Assembly: GCA_019638385.1 (NCBI GenBank)
Contig: JAHBTW010000004.1
Coordinates: 246,001 to 310,000 of the forward strand
Origin: Saprospiraceae bacterium
GTDB taxonomy: Bacteria; Bacteroidota; Bacteroidia; Chitinophagales; Saprospiraceae
Length of the DNA: 64,000 nucleotides
Direction of reading: 5' to 3'
In this document: in pieces, positions 61,670 through 64,000 of the stretch
How the letters are laid out: every line of letters begins with the position of its first letter
Numbering within the stretch: the first letter of the stretch is position 1
Notes under the pieces: generated by a model
The model's input: only the letters and a program-made list of their open reading frames with translations
Told to the model about the DNA's origin: nothing
Databases searched by the model: none
Program-made: the position numbers and the translations under genes

Positions 61670-61677
61670 TATATTTG
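61670..61677 (+). promoter_or_regulatory. -7 element of the 61.7-kb lipoprotein gene
   Basis: TATATTTG followed by CACC, 15 bp before the ATG. No TTG lies at the usual distance. It decides the start at 61693, since an upstream in-frame start (61630) would precede the promoter. Confidence 0.6.
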
Positions 61678-61692
61678 CACCCAAAAAAACAG

Positions 61693-62373
61693 ATGAAGCC
61701 TTTAGCTTTTTACACCTTAATAATAGTGGTAGGCGCTTTTTCCGCATGCCAACTTGCAGGCAACAAACAGCCGGCAGTTTACGGCAGTTTTTTGATTCGA
61801 TACATGGAGCAGGGCAGCCAAATCAATGCGCGCGCTTCCTTCTTTGAAGGGGATACTTTAGCCACGGCGCAGCCCAAAACCTGGGAAGGCGGCGTAGCTT
61901 TCATCGGTAGTGCGATGGAACTGCGCAATATGACCGGTAGCGAACAGCGCTACTCCGCTGAGCGGCAGTTAGATTTTTTAGACAATTACAACTTTCGCTT
62001 TACCGATGATCGCGGTAAAGTACGCGAGCTAAAAGCGGCTTTCAATCCCATCGGTGATATTGGGTTCAAATCCCCTGTCAGTAAGCAATCCGGGTTGGTG
62101 TTTGCGCACAGCGGCGCCCCTTTGGCCGCCGGCGAAACACTGGTTTTGTTAATGACGGATGTAAGCGGGCAGTCTCGTTCCATCACGATTGCCGGTCCTC
62201 AACGCGGGAATGAGATCATTCTGCCCGCGACCGATGTGGCTGCGCTGCGACCCGGAGCCTTGCAGATGTATGCGTTGCGCAAAAGCGCGAGCGCCTCCCG
62301 TGACGGAAAGTTTGAATACTCGGTAGAGATGGAGTATTATACAAAAGCGGTGAGCATAGACCTATTGCCTTAA
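61693..62373 (+). CDS. Hypothetical lipoprotein
   Basis: A 226-residue lipoprotein: MKPLAFYTLIIVVGAFSAC gives a signal with lipobox FSAC. The mature protein is beta-rich, with FLIRYMEQGSQINARASFFEGDTL, FRFTDDRGKVRELKAAFNPI and a closing FEYSVEMEYYTKAVSIDLLP. I do not recognise a named family. It overlaps the convergent rhodanese gene by four bases at the 3' ends. Confidence 0.82.
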   Translation: MKPLAFYTLIIVVGAFSACQLAGNKQPAVYGSFLIRYMEQGSQINARASFFEGDTLATAQPKTWEGGVAFIGSAMELRNMTGSEQRYSAERQLDFLDNYNFRFTDDRGKVRELKAAFNPIGDIGFKSPVSKQSGLVFAHSGAPLAAGETLVLLMTDVSGQSRSITIAGPQRGNEIILPATDVAALRPGALQMYALRKSASASRDGKFEYSVEMEYYTKAVSIDLLP

Positions 62374-63221
62374 AAACTGCCGATTGCCCGGTTTGGATCG
62401 GTGATCCACTCGCTCCAGGAACCGGGATACAGTGTGGCGCTGCCGAGGCCGGCGTGCGCTATCGCCAATATGTTATGGCAGGCCGACACCCCGGAGCCGC
62501 AGTAGAATACAGCCTGTTGTGCAGGCCGTCCATTGAGCAACGGGGCAAATCGTTCGCGCAATTGCTCCGGGGGCAAAAACAGTCCGTCCTCCGACAGGTT
62601 GTCCATAAAAAAAGCATTCACCGCACCGGGGATATGGCCGGCCACGGGATCAATCGGTTCCGATTCTCCGCGGTACCGGTAAGGTTCGCGCGAATCCACC
62701 AGTACAAAAGCCGGATACTGGCGCAAGTGCTCTACTTGCAACGCATCTGCCACACCGCACAAAGGCGCGCGCGCCTCAAACGAACAGGCCGCAGGCAACG
62801 CCGTCGGCTCATTCGTGACCGAAGCGGCGGGATGCGTAATCCAGGCTGCAAAGCCGCCGTTGAGTACCGCCACCCGTTCGTGCCCCAAATATCGCAACAG
62901 CCACCACAAGCGGGACGCCGCCATGCCGTTACCACCGTCGTAAGCTACTACCTGTGTATTTTTGTCAATAGCCCATCGGGAAAACAGCGCAATGAGTTTA
63001 CCTATGTCGGGCAGCGGGTGGCGGCCCGTTTTTCCGGGTACGACAAGGCCGCTGAGGTCTTCATCTAAGTGGGCATACAAAGCGCCCGATAGATGGCCTT
63101 CGGAATAAGATTTGCGACCGGCTTCAGTATCGGCGAGCGAAAAGCGGCAGTCTATAATGCGCCAATCGGGCCGGCCGATGTTGGCAACGAGTTCTTCTAT
63201 GGATAGGAGTGTGCTGTGCAT
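62370..63221 (-). CDS. Two-domain sulfurtransferase (rhodanese)
   Basis: A 283-residue tandem rhodanese. The N-terminal non-catalytic domain has VVAYDGGNGMAASRLWWLLRYLGH, with Asp in place of Cys; the C-terminal catalytic domain has VLVDSREPYRYRGE, GHIPGAVNAFFMDN and the active-site loop FYCGSGVSA. The CGSGV loop is typical of 3-mercaptopyruvate sulfurtransferases (CGSGVTA) more than thiosulfate rhodaneses. The start at 63221 places the usual SIEELVANIGRPDWRIIDCR strand near the N-terminus. Confidence 0.92.
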   Translation of the reverse strand: MHSTLLSIEELVANIGRPDWRIIDCRFSLADTEAGRKSYSEGHLSGALYAHLDEDLSGLVVPGKTGRHPLPDIGKLIALFSRWAIDKNTQVVAYDGGNGMAASRLWWLLRYLGHERVAVLNGGFAAWITHPAASVTNEPTALPAACSFEARAPLCGVADALQVEHLRQYPAFVLVDSREPYRYRGESEPIDPVAGHIPGAVNAFFMDNLSEDGLFLPPEQLRERFAPLLNGRPAQQAVFYCGSGVSACHNILAIAHAGLGSATLYPGSWSEWITDPNRAIGSF

Positions 63222-63304
63222 GGAACAAAAATAAAGAAATTTGATAAGGATTTTTTTTGGACTATGAAGTATCCTAAGAATTTGCAACTTTGCAGATATA
63301 TTTA

Positions 63305-63880
63305 ATGATAGTGACGCAAGATCAGATAATAAAAGGACTGCTTACCAGCGACCAAAACACGCTTGGCCATTTGTACGACCAGTACGGTGCAGCCTTATTT
63401 GGCGTGGTGTCGCGTATTGTAGGCGACCGGGAACTGGCCGAGAATGTACTTCAAGACACCTTTTTAAAAATATGGAAGTCGGGCGCCAGCTACAACCCCG
63501 AAAAAGCCGGCATTTTCGTTTGGATGTCCCGAATTGCTCGCAATACTGCCATTGACTCCACCCGCAGTGCATATTTTAAACAACGCAGCGAAACCGCCGA
63601 CGCCGATCAACTCGTATATATGGAAGAAGCGGACCCGTTCAACCCTGAGTACATTGGGTTGCGGGAGATACTGGGTAAGTTGGAGGATAAGTACAGGGTA
63701 ATAATTGAAAAAGCCTACTTCGAGGGCTACACGCAACAAGACATCGAAAAAGAATTGGGGATTCCCCTCGGCACCGTGAAGTCGCGTATGCGTCAGGCAA
63801 TGATCATTTTGCGTCAGCACCTGAGCGAATACGCCTTGCTGTACATTGCTTTCGTACTAATTTTTTTAAACAATGCCTGA
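63305..63880 (+). CDS. ECF-type RNA polymerase sigma factor with hydrophobic C-terminal tail
   Basis: A 191-residue ECF sigma factor. Region 2: IVGDRELAENVLQDTFLKIWKSGASYNPEKAGIFVWM, then RNTAIDSTRS. Region 4: LEDKYRVIIEKAYFEGYTQQDIEKELGIPLGTVKSRMRQAM. The last ~17 residues (EYALLYIAFVLIFLNNA) are unusually hydrophobic for a soluble sigma factor. The following anti-sigma gene starts 21 bp downstream. The start at 63305 is preferred over a TTG at 63290 that overlaps a probable promoter region. Confidence 0.92.
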   Translation: MIVTQDQIIKGLLTSDQNTLGHLYDQYGAALFGVVSRIVGDRELAENVLQDTFLKIWKSGASYNPEKAGIFVWMSRIARNTAIDSTRSAYFKQRSETADADQLVYMEEADPFNPEYIGLREILGKLEDKYRVIIEKAYFEGYTQQDIEKELGIPLGTVKSRMRQAMIILRQHLSEYALLYIAFVLIFLNNA

Positions 63881-63901
63881 TTATAAATTGCAGGTAGTAC
63901 A

Positions 63902-64000
63902 ATGAATATCGAACAATACATACAATCCGGAATACTTGAAGCCTACGCGTTGGGGGCCTGCAGCACTGCCGAACAGGTAGAAGTGGAGGAGATGATGTCG
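63902..64000 (+). CDS. Anti-sigma factor (RskA-like), 5' end only
   Basis: Thirty-three codons before the window ends: MNIEQYIQSGILEAYALGACSTAEQVEVEEMMS, here broken as MNIEQYIQSGILEAY and ALGACSTAEQVEVEEM. The pattern of a short IEQYIxSGILExYxLG start followed by an acidic helix is the N-terminus of the cytoplasmic anti-sigma domain found in Bacteroidota RskA-like proteins. It follows an ECF sigma gene, as expected. Confidence 0.75.
   Translation, partial: MNIEQYIQSGILEAYALGACSTAEQVEVEEMMS

Overview
The window looks like a chromosomal segment of a Bacteroidota bacterium, most like the Saprospiria/Chitinophagia side of the phylum (inference from gene content). The evidence is: at least four secreted proteins carry type IX secretion (T9SS) C-terminal sorting domains; the T9SS regulator PorX is present; there are families largely seen in this phylum (DUF2764, DUF4292, DUF5916, PepSY-like lipoproteins); promoters fit TTG-N17-21-TAnnTTTG; and Shine-Dalgarno signals are scarce. 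No rRNA, phage, integrase, insertion sequence or CRISPR array is visible. Gene density is high and most genes are housekeeping or envelope genes.

Layout. 1-2.8 kb: the 5' end of a leftward V/A-type ATPase operon (subunit E, DUF2764 protein, subunit A cut by the window edge) behind a good promoter. 2.9-10.1 kb: a pirin, an unknown helical-repeat protein and a 1602-residue T9SS surface protein. 10.6-13.5 kb: a lipoprotein, an ECF sigma factor and a trans-envelope anti-sigma/beta-barrel protein. 13.5-18 kb: leftward DUF4240 and DUF5916 genes and an ArsR-SRPBCC-DoxX operon with two operator dyads. 18.2-20.9 kb: a bactofilin-like membrane protein, a HepT-MntA type VII toxin-antitoxin pair and a PepSY membrane protein. 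21-30.2 kb: a VCBS-repeat T9SS protein, porX, a DUF4292 lipoprotein, an EnvC-like amidase activator, hflX, an M29 aminopeptidase and a possible degenerate exonuclease. 30.3-33.3 kb: a leftward metY-metX operon preceded by an S-box SAM riboswitch and a leader ORF ending in six consecutive cysteine codons. 33.4-40.4 kb: ftsK, an adenylate cyclase and parC. 40.4-42 kb: a BglII-like restriction-modification pair on an AT-richer patch. 42-43 kb: a pseudo-pyrophosphatase lipoprotein and two tRNA genes. 43-51.5 kb: a secreted cyanophycinase-like peptidase, an M20 amidohydrolase with a DASS transporter, a triplicated-domain T9SS protein, a NarL-type regulator and an aspartoacylase-like enzyme. 51.7-54.6 kb: a PepSY-like lipoprotein and a second sigma/trans-envelope anti-sigma pair. 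54.8-64 kb: a TMTC-like TPR membrane protein, a biotin-dependent carboxylase subunit, a small membrane protein, an Rpn-type nuclease, a SulP transporter, a lipoprotein, a rhodanese and a third ECF sigma with the start of a conventional anti-sigma.

The most notable structures are: (1) the stacked leader of metYX, with a SAM riboswitch, then a polycysteine ORF, then the genes, which suggests dual SAM/cysteine control; (2) two unrelated loci encoding a sigma factor translationally coupled to a protein with a cytoplasmic tail, one inner-membrane helix, a ~200-residue low-complexity linker and an outer-membrane barrel; (3) intergenic islands of degenerate tandem heptanucleotide repeats that share words between loci; (4) two copies of a ~110-bp structured element with perfect terminal inverted repeats and GNRA-type loops; (5) a pyrophosphatase-fold lipoprotein that has lost most of its metal-binding aspartates.

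All calls come from reading the sequence. Family names rest on motif recognition; no database search was run.
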